Positions 34,000 to 43,696 of a stretch of DNA of 64,000 nucleotides are shown here, in pieces (the first letter of the stretch is position 1; the number at the start of each line of letters is the position of its first letter). The DNA is taken from the NCBI RefSeq assembly GCF_023218075.1, contig NZ_JALPTB010000001.1:62001-126000 (forward strand), in the 5' to 3' direction. The notes beneath the pieces were generated by a model. That model saw only the letters and a program-made list of their open reading frames with translations. It was not told the DNA's origin and did no database searches. The position numbers and the translations under genes are program-made. This stretch comes from Rhodococcus sp. HM1. Lineage in GTDB: Bacteria; Actinomycetota; Actinomycetes; Mycobacteriales; Mycobacteriaceae.

Positions 34000-36555
34000 G
34001 TGGACTCGTTCAATCCGACCACGAAGACCCAGGCTGCACTGACCGCTGCGCTCCAGTCGGCGTCCGCTGCGGGCAACCCGGAGATCCGACCTGCCCACCT
34101 GCTGGTGGCGCTGCTCGATCAGACCGACGGCATTGCCGCGCCGCTGCTCAAGGCCGTCGGCGTCGATCCCCTCGTCGTCCGGCGGGAGGCCGAGAACCTC
34201 GTCGACCGGCTGCCCAAGGCCAGTGGCGCGACCACCACACCGCAACTCGGCCGCGAGGCCGTCGCGGCGATGACCGCTGCCCAGCATCTGGCGACCGAGC
34301 TCTCCGACGAATACGTCTCCACCGAGCACGTCCTCGTCGGGCTCGCGAGCGGCGACTCGGACGTCGCCAAGCTCCTCGCCGGCCACGGTGCCACCCCGGC
34401 CGCGCTGCGCGAGGCGTTCACCGCCGTGCGCGGCACCGGCCGCGTCACCACCGCCGACCCGGAAGCGACCTACCAGGCGCTGGAGAAGTACTCGACGGAC
34501 CTCACGGCCCGTGCCCGCGAAGGCAAGCTCGACCCGGTCATCGGGCGCGACAACGAGATCCGGCGCGTCGTGCAGGTGCTCTCGCGCCGCACGAAGAACA
34601 ACCCGGTCCTCATCGGTGAGCCGGGCGTCGGCAAGACCGCCATCGTCGAAGGGCTCGCGCAGCGCATCGTCGCCGGCGACGTCCCCGAGTCATTGCGCGG
34701 CAAGACCGTCATCGCCCTGGACCTGGGGTCGATGGTCGCCGGCGCCAAGTACCGCGGCGAGTTCGAGGAACGCCTCAAGGCCGTCCTCGACGAGATCAAG
34801 CAGTCCGCCGGTCAGATCATCACGTTCATCGACGAGCTGCACACCATCGTCGGCGCGGGCGCCACCGGTGAATCCGCGATGGACGCCGGCAACATGATCA
34901 AGCCGATGTTGGCCCGCGGTGAGCTGCGGCTCGTCGGCGCGACCACCCTCGAGGAATATCGCAAGTACATCGAGAAGGACGCCGCCCTCGAACGTCGATT
35001 CCAGCAGGTGCTGGTCGGCGAGCCCAGCGTCGAGGACACCATCGGCATCCTGCGCGGGCTCAAGGAGCGGTACGAGGTGCACCACGGCGTGCGCATCACC
35101 GACTCCGCGCTCGTCGCCGCCGCGACCCTCTCGGACCGGTACATCACCTCCCGGTTCCTGCCGGACAAGGCCATCGACCTCGTCGACGAGGCCGCGTCCC
35201 GGCTGCGGATGGAGATCGACTCGCGTCCCGAGGAGATCGACACGGTCGAACGCATCGTCCGCCGCCTCGAGATCGAGGAGATGGCGCTGCAGAAGGAAAC
35301 CGACGAGGCCTCGAAGGAGCGGCTCGAGAAGCTGCGCAGCGAACTCGCCGACGAACGCGAACGCCTCAACCAGCTCACCACCCGCTGGCAGAACGAGAAG
35401 GCCGCGATCGACTCCGTCCGCCAGATCAAGGAACAGCTCGAAGCCCTGCGCGGTGAGGAGGAACGAGCCGAACGCGACGGCGACCTCGGCAAGGCCGCCG
35501 AGTTGCGGTACGGCCGAATCCCTCAGCTGGAGAAGCAACTCCAGGCCGCCGCGGAAGCCTCCGGTGCCGCAGCCGACGGCGACGTGATGCTCAAGGAGGA
35601 GGTCGGACCGGACGACGTCGCCGACGTCGTCGCCGCCTGGACCGGCATCCCCGCGGGCCGCATGCTCGAGGGCGAGACCGCCAAGCTGCTGCGCATGGAG
35701 GACGAACTCGGCAAGCGTGTCGTCGGGCAGACCGAGGCCGTGCAGGCCGTCTCGGACGCGGTGCGCCGCGCCCGCGCCGGCGTCGCGGACCCCAACCGGC
35801 CGACCGGCTCGTTCCTGTTCCTCGGCCCGACCGGTGTCGGCAAGACCGAGCTCGCCAAGGCGCTCGCGGACTTCCTGTTCGACGACGAACGCGCCATGGT
35901 TCGGATCGACATGTCCGAATACAGCGAGAAGCACTCGGTCGCGCGGCTCGTCGGTGCCCCTCCGGGCTACGTCGGCTACGAGGCCGGCGGTCAGCTCACC
36001 GAGGCGGTGCGTCGCCGGCCCTACTCGGTGGTGCTGTTCGACGAGGTGGAGAAGGCGCACCCGGACGTGTTCGACACGCTGCTGCAGGTGCTCGACGACG
36101 GCCGGCTCACCGACGGTCAGGGCCGCACGGTGGACTTCCGCAACACCATCCTCATCCTCACCTCGAACCTCGGTGCCGGTGGCGACAGGGACCACGTGAT
36201 GGCCGCGGTGCGGGCTGCGTTCAAGCCCGAGTTCATCAACCGGCTCGACGACGTCGTCATCTTCAACTCCCTGTCGGAGGAGCAGCTCGAGCAGATCGTC
36301 GAGATCCAGCTCGGTCAGCTCGCCGAGCGGCTCGCGGCGCGCCGGCTCACGCTGGACGTCAACGGTGCCGCCCGGATGTGGCTCGCGGTGCGCGGGTACG
36401 ACCCGCAGTACGGTGCCCGACCGCTGCGTCGCCTCATTCAGCAGGCCATCGGTGACCCGCTCGCCAAGAAGTTGCTCGCCGGTGAGATCCGCGACGGCGA
36501 CACCGTGCACGTGGGTGTCACCGACGACGGGGATCGCCTGACGATCGGGGCCTGA
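34000..36555 (+). CDS. clpB: ATP-dependent disaggregase ClpB
   Basis: The 851-residue Hsp100 chaperone has a Clp N-domain (1-150), first AAA+ with GEPGVGKTA (near 206), a long coiled-coil middle domain (about 400-530), second AAA+ with GPTGVGKTE (near 609), and a C-terminal D2-small domain. It has no IGF loop for ClpP, as expected for ClpB. It threads aggregated proteins with DnaK. GTG 34000 follows GGAAGGGG. The upstream HAIR element indicates HspR control, and a strong hairpin follows the stop codon. Confidence 0.97.
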   Translation: MDSFNPTTKTQAALTAALQSASAAGNPEIRPAHLLVALLDQTDGIAAPLLKAVGVDPLVVRREAENLVDRLPKASGATTTPQLGREAVAAMTAAQHLATELSDEYVSTEHVLVGLASGDSDVAKLLAGHGATPAALREAFTAVRGTGRVTTADPEATYQALEKYSTDLTARAREGKLDPVIGRDNEIRRVVQVLSRRTKNNPVLIGEPGVGKTAIVEGLAQRIVAGDVPESLRGKTVIALDLGSMVAGAKYRGEFEERLKAVLDEIKQSAGQIITFIDELHTIVGAGATGESAMDAGNMIKPMLARGELRLVGATTLEEYRKYIEKDAALERRFQQVLVGEPSVEDTIGILRGLKERYEVHHGVRITDSALVAAATLSDRYITSRFLPDKAIDLVDEAASRLRMEIDSRPEEIDTVERIVRRLEIEEMALQKETDEASKERLEKLRSELADERERLNQLTTRWQNEKAAIDSVRQIKEQLEALRGEEERAERDGDLGKAAELRYGRIPQLEKQLQAAAEASGAAADGDVMLKEEVGPDDVADVVAAWTGIPAGRMLEGETAKLLRMEDELGKRVVGQTEAVQAVSDAVRRARAGVADPNRPTGSFLFLGPTGVGKTELAKALADFLFDDERAMVRIDMSEYSEKHSVARLVGAPPGYVGYEAGGQLTEAVRRRPYSVVLFDEVEKAHPDVFDTLLQVLDDGRLTDGQGRTVDFRNTILILTSNLGAGGDRDHVMAAVRAAFKPEFINRLDDVVIFNSLSEEQLEQIVEIQLGQLAERLAARRLTLDVNGAARMWLAVRGYDPQYGARPLRRLIQQAIGDPLAKKLLAGEIRDGDTVHVGVTDDGDRLTIGA

Positions 36556-36563
36556 CCTACCCT

Positions 36564-36605
36564 CGTGCGCGTTTCCGGTAGCAGCCGCTACCGGAAACGC
36601 GCACG
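36564..36605. terminator. Terminator hairpin after clpB (shared palindrome family)
   Basis: CGTGCGCGTTTCCGGTAG (36564-36581) pairs perfectly with its complement at 36588-36605. The same core (CGTGCG-Y-GTTTCCGGTAGC) forms the hairpin after fba at 51003, so this is one of two dispersed copies of a palindromic element. Confidence 0.85.
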
Positions 36606-36623
36606 GGTACCTTGGGAGAGACC

Positions 36624-37436
36624 ATGACGAATCCGCAGGATCCGCGCACACCGCAGGAGCGCGCGTACTCGCTCGACGAGTCGCACGACGAGACGCGGGT
36701 GCTGCACACGTCCGACCCGACCGAGGCATACGGTCGCCCCCAGCCCACGCAGGCGCTGCCGCCCTACGGCCAGGCGCCGGGCCAGGGCTATCAGCAGGGT
36801 TACCAGCCGACCCAGCAGTTCTCACCCACCGAGCAGTACCGGCAGTACCAGCCCGAACAGCAGTACCAGCCGACACAGCAGTACGGCTACGGGCCGGGCG
36901 TACCGCCGGGACCGTCGCCGACACCGGAACCCCGGGAACCGCGCCGACGCCGCTGGCTGCTGCCGGCACTGGCGGCTCTCGTCGTCATCGCCCTGGCAGC
37001 TGTCGTCGGATACCTGCTCAGCGGCGGCAGCGGCAACGACGCCCCGACCGCGTCGGCTCCCACGACCGCCGTCGCGCCGCCACCCGCGGCGACGAGGACG
37101 CAGCCGCCGACCCTCGAACCGTCGCTGCCTCCGACCCTTCCGCTCGATCGGTTGCCCGGTGGGCTCGGCGACGCCATCGGATCCAACGGCACGACCATCG
37201 GCACCATCACGGCGAACGACGGATCGAGCATCACGATCAGCGGGATCGGAGGCACGATCGTCACCGTCCGGGTGACGCCCGAGACCCAGATCATCGCCCT
37301 CGCGGGTTCCTCGCCGTCGGCGCTGCGGGTGGGGGATACCGTCCTCGCGCAGGGCACACCCGTCCGGGACGGCGAGATGACGGCGGACACAATCGTCAGC
37401 GCGACCGTGCCCGGCTTCAACCGTTCCGGCAACTGA
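36624..37436 (+). CDS. Membrane-anchored protein with Gln/Tyr/Pro-rich cytoplasmic tail
   Basis: The 270-residue product has three parts. A low-complexity N-terminal tail of about 105 residues rich in Q, Y and P (QQGYQPTQQF, EQYRQYQPEQQYQPTQQYGYG) precedes a basic stop (RRRR). A single TM (WLLPALAALVVIALAAVVGYLL) follows, and then an external Pro/Thr linker leads to a C-terminal DUF5666-like beta domain (GTTIGTITANDGSSITISGIGGTIVTVRVT). Such proteins are common in mycolata and their role is unknown. ATG 36624 has GGGAGAG upstream. Confidence 0.82.
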   Translation: MTNPQDPRTPQERAYSLDESHDETRVLHTSDPTEAYGRPQPTQALPPYGQAPGQGYQQGYQPTQQFSPTEQYRQYQPEQQYQPTQQYGYGPGVPPGPSPTPEPREPRRRRWLLPALAALVVIALAAVVGYLLSGGSGNDAPTASAPTTAVAPPPAATRTQPPTLEPSLPPTLPLDRLPGGLGDAIGSNGTTIGTITANDGSSITISGIGGTIVTVRVTPETQIIALAGSSPSALRVGDTVLAQGTPVRDGEMTADTIVSATVPGFNRSGN

Positions 37437-37442
37437 ACACGC

Positions 37443-37448
37443 TACGCT
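37443..37448 (+). promoter_or_regulatory. -10 box for leaderless ttfA
   Basis: TACGCT lies exactly 7 nt before the ATG at 37456, so the transcript probably begins at or next to the start codon. No Shine-Dalgarno is present. The same TANNNT-N7-start layout precedes the genes at 38176, 42597, 44207 and 49772. Confidence 0.6.
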
Positions 37449-37455
37449 GGGCCCG

Positions 37456-38124
37456 ATGACGGTTATGTGGTTCGGTCTTGCAGCGGTCGCGCTCCTCGGC
37501 GCGCTCGTCCTGCTCTACATCGACCGCACACGCCGGGAGCAGTCCGGGCGGGTGCGGGAGATCTGGGCGCGTGCACAGGGCTACAAGTACACCGCGTCCG
37601 ACGGTTCGTTGCCGTCGAACTGGCATCGTGCCGCTCTCGCGAAGCAGGAGTACCTGGGCGCGATCGATGTCGTGCACGGCGTGCGCCGGGGCGACGAGTT
37701 CCTGCTCTTCGACATCGAGGAGACCGCCACCATCGTCGCGGTGCGCCGCAAGGTCGGGTCCGACGTGGACATCGACCTGCGCCTGAAGTCGACCCCGCCG
37801 CCGAAGGATCCCGACATGAATCTGCTCGGGTCCATCGGGCCGCGGGTGGTGTTCACGACCGATCTCGAGATCGCGCGGCGCGTCTGCGACCAGCGGATGG
37901 TCGCGTTCACCGAGTCGATCCCGCCGCACGTGCAGATGCTGTGGAGCGAGAACGAGTGGACCCTCGGTTCGATCCCGCTGAACAGCAACGGTCGCGAGTG
38001 GGACGCCGCGATCGACACCGTCGCGCGGCTCTCGGGGATTCTGCACGTGCTGCCCCCGGTCGTGGAACCGGCCGAGATGGACCGCGGCATGCACGACCCC
38101 GGCCGGCCGTCGGCGCACCACTGA
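37456..38124 (+). CDS. ttfA: TtfA-like trehalose monomycolate transport factor
   Basis: The 222-residue protein has one N-terminal TM helix (FGLAAVALLGALVLLYIDRTRR) and a cytoplasmic domain with ARAQGYKYTASDGSLPSNWHRA and EWTLGSIPLNSNGREWDAAI. In mycobacteria TtfA (Rv0383c, next to clpB) works with MmpL3 to export trehalose monomycolate. Position after clpB and the sequence both support this, although the protein is shorter than the mycobacterial form and lacks its C-terminal tail. It implies a mycolic-acid cell wall. It probably uses a leaderless transcript. Confidence 0.82.
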   Translation: MTVMWFGLAAVALLGALVLLYIDRTRREQSGRVREIWARAQGYKYTASDGSLPSNWHRAALAKQEYLGAIDVVHGVRRGDEFLLFDIEETATIVAVRRKVGSDVDIDLRLKSTPPPKDPDMNLLGSIGPRVVFTTDLEIARRVCDQRMVAFTESIPPHVQMLWSENEWTLGSIPLNSNGREWDAAIDTVARLSGILHVLPPVVEPAEMDRGMHDPGRPSAHH

Positions 38125-38162
38125 CACCGCGCACCCGGTATTACTTGCGGGTAAGGACCCGC

Positions 38163-38168
38163 TAGTGT
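38163..38168 (+). promoter_or_regulatory. -10 box for leaderless SDR gene
   Basis: TAGTGT is separated from ATG 38176 by exactly 7 nt. The in-frame GTG at 38167 overlaps this box and is therefore unlikely to be the start. Confidence 0.6.
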
Positions 38169-38175
38169 GACCGGC

Positions 38176-38967
38176 ATGACACCGGATCGTTCTGCTCGAC
38201 CCGTCGCTCTCGTCACCGGCCCCACCTCGGGCATCGGCGCCGGATTCGCCCGTGCGCTCGCCGCTCAGGGCTACGACCTCGTGTTGGTGGCCCGCAACGA
38301 GACGAAACTGGCCGACCTCGCGGCCGACCTGAAGGGCCGCCTCGGCGCCGAATCGGAGATCCTGGCCGCCGACCTCGCGACCGAGCCGGGACGGACCCGC
38401 GTCGCCGAACGGCTCGCTCGCGGTGTGGACATGCTCGTCAACAACGCCGGCTTCGGAACGACCGGCGAGTTCTGGACGGCGGCACCGGAACTGCTGCAGG
38501 CGCAGCTGGACGTGAACGTCACAGCGGTGATGCAGCTGACGCGCGCGGCGCTGCCGCCGATGATCGCGGCCGGTTCCGGCCGCATCGTCAACGTCGCCAG
38601 CGTGGCGGGCCTGTTGCCCGGCCGGGGCTCCACCTACTCGGGCAGCAAGGCCTACGTCGTCTCCTTCACCGAGGGGCTCGCCGGCGGTCTCGCGGGGACG
38701 GGCGTGCAGGTGCAGGCGCTGTGCCCCGGTTTCGTGCACACCGAGTTCCATCGCCGCGCGGGCATCGAGATGGACTCGATCCCGGAGTGGATGTGGCTCG
38801 ATGTCGACACGGTGGTGCGTACGTCCCTCGCCGACCTCGAAGCGGGGAAGGTGCGCAGCATTCCCGGCCTGCAGTACAAGGTCCTCACCACCGCGGGCCG
38901 GCTCGTCCCGGTCAACCTCGTGCGGCGCCTGACGAACCTCTTCGGCCGGGGCCGCGGCCGCACCTGA
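38176..38967 (+). CDS. Short-chain dehydrogenase/reductase
   Basis: The 263-residue classical SDR has [13 protein letters not shown], Ser in NVASVAG and YSGSK. A C-terminal basic hydrophobic helix ([27 protein letters not shown]) may touch the membrane. It resembles the DltE/YqjQ-like SDRs used on lipids or ketones. It lies between ttfA and a LemA-like gene within the conserved clpB-pyrE region. The substrate is unknown. The start is set by the leaderless promoter. Confidence 0.85.
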   Translation: MTPDRSARPVALVTGPTSGIGAGFARALAAQGYDLVLVARNETKLADLAADLKGRLGAESEILAADLATEPGRTRVAERLARGVDMLVNNAGFGTTGEFWTAAPELLQAQLDVNVTAVMQLTRAALPPMIAAGSGRIVNVASVAGLLPGRGSTYSGSKAYVVSFTEGLAGGLAGTGVQVQALCPGFVHTEFHRRAGIEMDSIPEWMWLDVDTVVRTSLADLEAGKVRSIPGLQYKVLTTAGRLVPVNLVRRLTNLFGRGRGRT

Positions 38968-39031
38968 CAGCGTGCGCCAGGTCACGGTCCGGACACACCC
39001 TGCGGACACGCGGGACCGGTGATGCGCACGC

Positions 39032-39676
39032 ATGGACCACCTCGGTACATTTCTGCGCGTGACCGTTGTGGCTGTTGTGATCGCTGTGATTGTGCTGCTC
39101 GTGCTGTCGACCCGCACGGCGATGCGCCGCGCGCAGAAGCTCAGAGCCCGACACCGCGACAGTCTGCGCCTGCTCGCCAACGAACTCGACGATCGCTACG
39201 ATCTCGTGCCCGCGCTGATCGCGGCGTCGGCCGGTGCCGGCGTCGAACGCAGCCGCATCAGCCCGGTCGTCGGCGCCCGCACCCTCGCGATCGCGATGCG
39301 CGACCAGCGTCTCGGCCTCGGCGAGCGCGCGGCCGCCGAGAACACGCTGTCCGCGACGCTGCACGAACTCATCGGGGACCCGGACGATGGCACCCACTGG
39401 CCGTTCATCCGCGTCGCCCGGGAACTGCGGAAACGAGAGGTGCGCATCGCCGGGGCGGCGCGCGTGCACAACGATCTCGCCCGCGAGATCAACAGGACGG
39501 TGAGCCGCTTCCCGTCCTCGATCTTCGCGAAGCTCGCCGGGGTGGAGGCCGTCCCCCTGTTCGAGGTCACCCTGCTGCCCGAGGAGACGGTGCAGGCGGA
39601 GGACACGGTCCGGGTCGAGGTCGCGCAGCCGGTCGCGACCGAGGGCGGGGAAGCGTCGAGCACCGTCGCGGCCTGA
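39032..39676 (+). CDS. LemA-like membrane protein
   Basis: The 214-residue protein has an N-terminal TM helix (VTVVAVVIAVIVLLVLS) followed by a helical bundle with LemA features: LDDRYDLVPALIAA, a long central helix, and the signature VHNDLAREINRTVSRFPSSIFAKLAGVEAVPLFEV. In LemA the equivalent is YN...V..FP. The function of LemA proteins is unsettled. It lies directly upstream of pyrE with about 80 bp between. The start has no clear Shine-Dalgarno. Confidence 0.78.
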   Translation: MDHLGTFLRVTVVAVVIAVIVLLVLSTRTAMRRAQKLRARHRDSLRLLANELDDRYDLVPALIAASAGAGVERSRISPVVGARTLAIAMRDQRLGLGERAAAENTLSATLHELIGDPDDGTHWPFIRVARELRKREVRIAGAARVHNDLAREINRTVSRFPSSIFAKLAGVEAVPLFEVTLLPEETVQAEDTVRVEVAQPVATEGGEASSTVAA

Positions 39677-39758
39677 CCGTACGTCGTCGAACCGACTAGG
39701 CTTCTTGCCGCCGGTCCCGCGGGCCGGCGGCACGAACAATCGACGGTGAGGACGAGCG

Positions 39759-40292
39759 ATGAGTGATCGCGAAGAGCTGGCTGCGCTGGTGCGTGAGCTG
39801 GCAGTGGTGCACGGCAAGGTGACGTTGTCATCCGGTAAGGAAGCCGACTACTACGTGGACCTGCGCCGCGCGACCCTGCATCACCGGGCGGGCCCGCTGA
39901 TCGGCAGCCTGCTGCGCGAACTCGTCGCCGACTGGGACTTCGACGCCGTCGGCGGGCTCACCATGGGCGCCGATCCGGTCGCGCTGGCCGTGATGCACGC
40001 CCCGGGCCGGCCCATCGACGCGTTCGTCGTCCGCAAGGCCGCGAAGGCCCACGGCATGCAGCGTCAGATCGAGGGACCCGACGTCGTCGGCAAGCGCGTG
40101 CTGGTCGTCGAGGACACCACCACCACCGGCAACTCGCCGCTCACCGCCGTCAAGGCGCTGCGTGAGGTCGGCGCGATCGTCGTCGGTGTCGCGACGGTCG
40201 TCGACCGGGCCACCGGTGCCGACGCCGTCATCGCCGCCGAGGGTCTCGAGTACCGCTCGCTGCTGGGCCTGGCGGACCTGGGCCTCGAGTAG
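39759..40292 (+). CDS. pyrE: Orotate phosphoribosyltransferase
   Basis: The 177-residue enzyme has the PRPP loop VLVVEDTTTTG (about 113-123) and SSGKEADYYVDLR near the N terminus. It converts orotate and PRPP to OMP in pyrimidine synthesis. The gene follows ATG 39759 with a GAGGACGAG site and is six bases before galT, so pyrE-galT-galK look like an operon. UMP made by the pathway is the base of the UDP-sugars that GalT uses. Confidence 0.95.
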   Translation: MSDREELAALVRELAVVHGKVTLSSGKEADYYVDLRRATLHHRAGPLIGSLLRELVADWDFDAVGGLTMGADPVALAVMHAPGRPIDAFVVRKAAKAHGMQRQIEGPDVVGKRVLVVEDTTTTGNSPLTAVKALREVGAIVVGVATVVDRATGADAVIAAEGLEYRSLLGLADLGLE

Positions 40293-40298
40293 CAGCCG

Positions 40299-41417
40299 GT
40301 GACCCCGCGGGTGCGCCGCACCGTCACGCACCTCGCGGACGGTCGCGAACTGATCTGCTTCGACGACACCGAACCGTATGTCTCCGGTGGTGCCGCGCGG
40401 GATCTGCACGACACCCGCGACCTTCCGCCGGTGACCGCGACGTCGGAACTGCGTCTGGATCCGCTCACCGGTGAATGGGTGACGTTCGCGGCGCATCGGA
40501 TGGACCGCACGTTCCTGCCGAGCGCCGCGGACTGCCCGCTGTGCCCGACCCGTCCGGGCGGTCCGCCGACGGAGATTCCGGCCGCCGACTACGACGTGGT
40601 GGTGTTCGAGAACCGATTCCCGTCGCTGACCCCCGGCGGGGATGCCGCCCCGGCCGTCGACGACGAATCGATGTGGCCCCGGCGACCGGCCGGCGGACGC
40701 TGCGAGGTGGTGGCGTTCACCTCCGATCACGACGCACGGTTCGCGGATCTACCGGTGTCGCGGGCCCGCACCGTCGTCGACGTTCTCGCCGACCGCACCG
40801 CCGAACTCTCCGCGTTGCCCGGTGTGCGGCAGGTGTTCTGCTTCGAGAACCGCGGCACGGAAATCGGTGTGACACTGGAACATCCGCACGGGCAGATCTA
40901 CGCGTACCCGTTCCTGCCGCCGCGGTCGCAGGTGCTGCTCGACCGTGCCCGCGCCCACCGGGCGGCGACCGGACGGTCGCTGCAACGCGACGTGCTCGAC
41001 GCCGAACGCCGCGCCGGCACCCGCGTCGTCGCGGCCGGTGCGCACTGGACCGCGTATGTGCCCGCGGCGGCCCGCTGGCCCGTCGAGGTGCACGTGGCCC
41101 CGCACCGCGACGTTCCGGATCTGGCGGCGCTCACCGACGACGAACGCGACGAGCTGGCGCTGATGTACCGGGACGTGCTCGGCCGCGTCGACCGGTTCTT
41201 CGACGGGCGGGACCGGGTGCCGTACGTCGCGGCGTGGCACCAGGCCCCGGTGGGGGACGGTCGCGAACACGGGCGGCTGTTCGCGCAGGTGTTCTCGGTG
41301 CGCCGCACCGTCGACAAGCTCAAATATCTCGCCGGATCGGAATCGGCGATGGGGGCATGGATCAGCGACACGACGCCCGAGCGCATCGCGGCACGTCTGC
41401 GGAAGGTCGCGGAATGA
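40299..41417 (+). CDS. galT: Galactose-1-phosphate uridylyltransferase
   Basis: The 372-residue enzyme has the active-site motif HPHGQIYAYPF (near 194), a CPLCP zinc-binding pair (near 79) and the C-terminal HGRLFAQVF segment. It exchanges UMP between UDP-glucose and galactose-1-phosphate in the Leloir pathway. GTG 40299 starts six bases after pyrE, and its stop overlaps galK by four bases (ATGA). Confidence 0.94.
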   Translation: MTPRVRRTVTHLADGRELICFDDTEPYVSGGAARDLHDTRDLPPVTATSELRLDPLTGEWVTFAAHRMDRTFLPSAADCPLCPTRPGGPPTEIPAADYDVVVFENRFPSLTPGGDAAPAVDDESMWPRRPAGGRCEVVAFTSDHDARFADLPVSRARTVVDVLADRTAELSALPGVRQVFCFENRGTEIGVTLEHPHGQIYAYPFLPPRSQVLLDRARAHRAATGRSLQRDVLDAERRAGTRVVAAGAHWTAYVPAAARWPVEVHVAPHRDVPDLAALTDDERDELALMYRDVLGRVDRFFDGRDRVPYVAAWHQAPVGDGREHGRLFAQVFSVRRTVDKLKYLAGSESAMGAWISDTTPERIAARLRKVAE

Positions 41418-42565
41418 GCGTGTGCAGCGACGCCCGCGCGCGGTTCGTCGACGACTTCGGCGGAACCCCGGACGGGGTGTGGTGCGCGCCCGGGCGGGTC
41501 AACCTGATCGGCGAACACGTCGACTACGCGGACGGGCTGTGCCTGCCGATGGCACTCGACCACCGCACGGCCGTCGCGATGCGCCGCCGCGTCGACGGGA
41601 TCCTGCGACTGCGCAGCGCCGGATTCCCCGAGGTCGACGTCACCGTCACCGACCTCGCGTCCCGCGCGGTCCCAGGCTGGGCGGCCTATGTCGCCGGGGT
41701 CGTGTGGGCCCTCGGACCGGCCGGTTTCGCAGGAGCCGACGTCGCGGTGGCCTCGGACGTCCCGGTCGGTGCGGGGTTGTCGAGTTCCGCGGCGCTCGAA
41801 TGCGCGGTCGCGCTGGCGCTGGCCGAACTGTACGGACGGGCCACGGACGACACCGGCCGCGCGGCGCTCGCGTCCGCCTGCATGCGCGCCGAGAACGACT
41901 TCGTCGGCGTCCCCACCGGTGGTATGGATCAGCAGGTCTCGCTGCGCGGGCGGGCCGGGCACGCGATGCTGCTGGACTGCCGCACCGGTCAGGTCCGGCA
42001 CGTCCCGTTCGACCCGGCCGCCGACGGCCTGACGTTGCTCGTCGTCGACACCGCCGCACCGCACCGCCTCGTCGACGGGCAGTACGCGCAGCGTCGCCGC
42101 GCGGTCGAGGACGCGGCGCGGCAACTCGGGGTCGCGATCCTGCGTGACGTGGAAGATGTTTCGGTTCTGCAGGATTCGCTGACGGACGAGGCGCTGCTGC
42201 GTCGGGCGCGGCACGTCGTCACCGAGGTCGGCCGGGTCCGTGCCGCGGTGGACGCGCTCGACGCCGGTGACGTGCGGGCGCTCGGCCCCTTGCTCGACGC
42301 CTCGCACCGCTCCCTGCGCGACGACTTCGAGGTCAGCTCCGTCGAACTGGATTCGGCCGTAGACGCCGCGCGCGACGCCGGGGCGCTCGGCGCCCGCATG
42401 GTCGGGGGAGGTTTCGGTGGTTCGGCGCTCGCGCTGTGCGAGGCGGACGCGGTCGAGGTGATCTCGCGTGCCGTGCTGGTTGCGGCCGAGCGGCGCGGAC
42501 TGCCGCAGCCGAGATTCTGGGAGGTGGCACCGGCCGCCGGGGCCCACCGCTGCGACACGGCGTGA
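41414..42565 (+). CDS. galK: Galactokinase
   Basis: The 383-residue GHMP kinase has the galactokinase signature GRVNLIGEHVDYADG (near 28-42), the ATP loop VPVGAGLSSSAALE (near 116-129), GGMDQQ, and the C-terminal GARMVGGGFGGSALAL. It phosphorylates galactose and supplies the substrate of the preceding GalT. Its ATG overlaps the galT stop, showing translational coupling. Confidence 0.95.
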   Translation: MSVCSDARARFVDDFGGTPDGVWCAPGRVNLIGEHVDYADGLCLPMALDHRTAVAMRRRVDGILRLRSAGFPEVDVTVTDLASRAVPGWAAYVAGVVWALGPAGFAGADVAVASDVPVGAGLSSSAALECAVALALAELYGRATDDTGRAALASACMRAENDFVGVPTGGMDQQVSLRGRAGHAMLLDCRTGQVRHVPFDPAADGLTLLVVDTAAPHRLVDGQYAQRRRAVEDAARQLGVAILRDVEDVSVLQDSLTDEALLRRARHVVTEVGRVRAAVDALDAGDVRALGPLLDASHRSLRDDFEVSSVELDSAVDAARDAGALGARMVGGGFGGSALALCEADAVEVISRAVLVAAERRGLPQPRFWEVAPAAGAHRCDTA

Positions 42566-42583
42566 GCGGCGGAATGCGAACGG

Positions 42584-42589
42584 TACTGT
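42584..42589 (+). promoter_or_regulatory. -10 box for leaderless lysoplasmalogenase-like gene
   Basis: TACTGT is followed after exactly 7 nt by ATG 42597. No ribosome-binding site precedes the start, consistent with a leaderless transcript made independently of galK. Confidence 0.6.
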
Positions 42590-42596
42590 GCCCTCC

Positions 42597-43373
42597 ATGG
42601 GTGGGTTCAGCACAGCCGGGTTCAGCACAGCCGGGTTCAGCACAGCCGGGTTCAGCACAGGTTGGTTCGGCAGGAGGAAGTGGGGCGCCGAACATGCGGT
42701 GTTCGCCGCCGCGACCGCGGCGACGGTACTCGGTGGGGTGCTCGGCAACGAGAAGCTGCAGCAGGTCGCCAAACCACTGATCGCTCCGGCACTCGCGGTG
42801 CGGGTGCTGCGCCGCAGCCGGGACACCGACCGCGTCGACACCGCGCTGCTGCTGACCGGACTGGCGGCCGCGACCGTCGGCGACGTGTTCATGATCGACC
42901 CGGACGACGATCGGCGGCTGCTGCGCGGCGCCGCGTCGTTCGCGGTGATGCAGACGAGCTATTCGACGCTGCTGGCGCGGCGCGGTGCCCGTCCGCACGC
43001 GATCGCCGCGGTGCCGCGCGCGGCGGCCGCGCTCGGTGCCGGCAGCCTGCTGGCGGCGAAGTCCCGCAACGTCGCCGCGCCCCTGACCGGGTACGGGACG
43101 CTGCTCGCCACCACCGCGACCCTCGCGGCCGATCCGGTGCTCGCCCCGGGTTCGGAGCAGGTGGCGGGGATGCCGCGGCCGTCCACGGACCGGCGCAGCT
43201 GGCTCGGGCTGGGTGGTCTGGTGTTCACGATCTCCGACGGCACGATCGTGGTGCGTCGCGTACTGCTGAAGAACAGGAAGGCGCGGGCTGCGGCCGAAGG
43301 GTTCATCCTCGCGACCTACACGGCGGCGCAGTTGCTGCTGGTGGAGGGCATGCTCGCCGGTCGCCGCAAGTGA
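42597..43373 (+). CDS. YhhN/lysoplasmalogenase-like membrane protein
   Basis: The 258-residue integral membrane protein has about seven to eight helices. Motifs of the YhhN/TMEM86 family are KPLIAPALAVRVLRR, LTGLAAATVGDVFMID, and a second acidic motif near the C terminus (FTISDGTIVVRR). Family members hydrolyse the vinyl-ether bond of lysoplasmalogens; many bacterial members are untested. The first 22 residues are four repeats of F-S-T-A-G encoded by a 15-bp tandem repeat. The repeats are outside the family core. Confidence 0.78.
   Translation: MGGFSTAGFSTAGFSTAGFSTGWFGRRKWGAEHAVFAAATAATVLGGVLGNEKLQQVAKPLIAPALAVRVLRRSRDTDRVDTALLLTGLAAATVGDVFMIDPDDDRRLLRGAASFAVMQTSYSTLLARRGARPHAIAAVPRAAAALGAGSLLAAKSRNVAAPLTGYGTLLATTATLAADPVLAPGSEQVAGMPRPSTDRRSWLGLGGLVFTISDGTIVVRRVLLKNRKARAAAEGFILATYTAAQLLLVEGMLAGRRK
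42603..42660 (+). repeat. 15-bp coding tandem repeat (F-S-T-A-G)
   Basis: GGGTTCAGCACAGCC occurs three times without change (42603, 42618, 42633) and a fourth, 13-base copy begins at 42648. The unit is a multiple of three, so changes in copy number keep the frame. Identical copies suggest recent expansion by slippage. Confidence 0.9.
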
Positions 43374-43412
43374 CCTCGGACGAACGTTCAGGGGACTACC
43401 GGGCAGCGGTGA

Positions 43413-43604
43413 TCAGGCGGAACCTGTCGAGACGATGCTCGCCAGGCAGGTGAGCGCCGTCAGGTGCAGGTACGGCGTGTGATGGGTGCACCACGGGGTG
43501 GCGATGTTCGTGGGAGCGACCGGAGGCGACAGGGCGACGGCCGTGCCGGCGGATCCCACCGCAATTCCGGTCGCGATCGTCAGGACGCACATCGTTTTGC
43601 GCAT
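43413..43604 (-). CDS. Small secreted protein, unknown function
   Basis: The 63-residue protein has a Sec signal peptide (MRKTMCVLTIATGIAVGSAGTAVA, cleavage probable after AVA). A mature part of about 38 residues has two Cys (WCTHHTPYLHLTALTCLAS) that could form a disulfide. Short exported proteins of this kind are common in Rhodococcus. No domain is recognised. The frame sits alone between two unrelated genes, so its reality rests on the signal peptide. Confidence 0.55.
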   Translation of the reverse strand: MRKTMCVLTIATGIAVGSAGTAVALSPPVAPTNIATPWCTHHTPYLHLTALTCLASIVSTGSA

Positions 43605-43696
43605 GGAAACACCATTCCAAGCCGGTGCACGCCCGGGAAGACTTCGTCCGGACTACATGCCGCGGCCTGTGTCGCCCGGCCGGTGACGCGAGCCGC

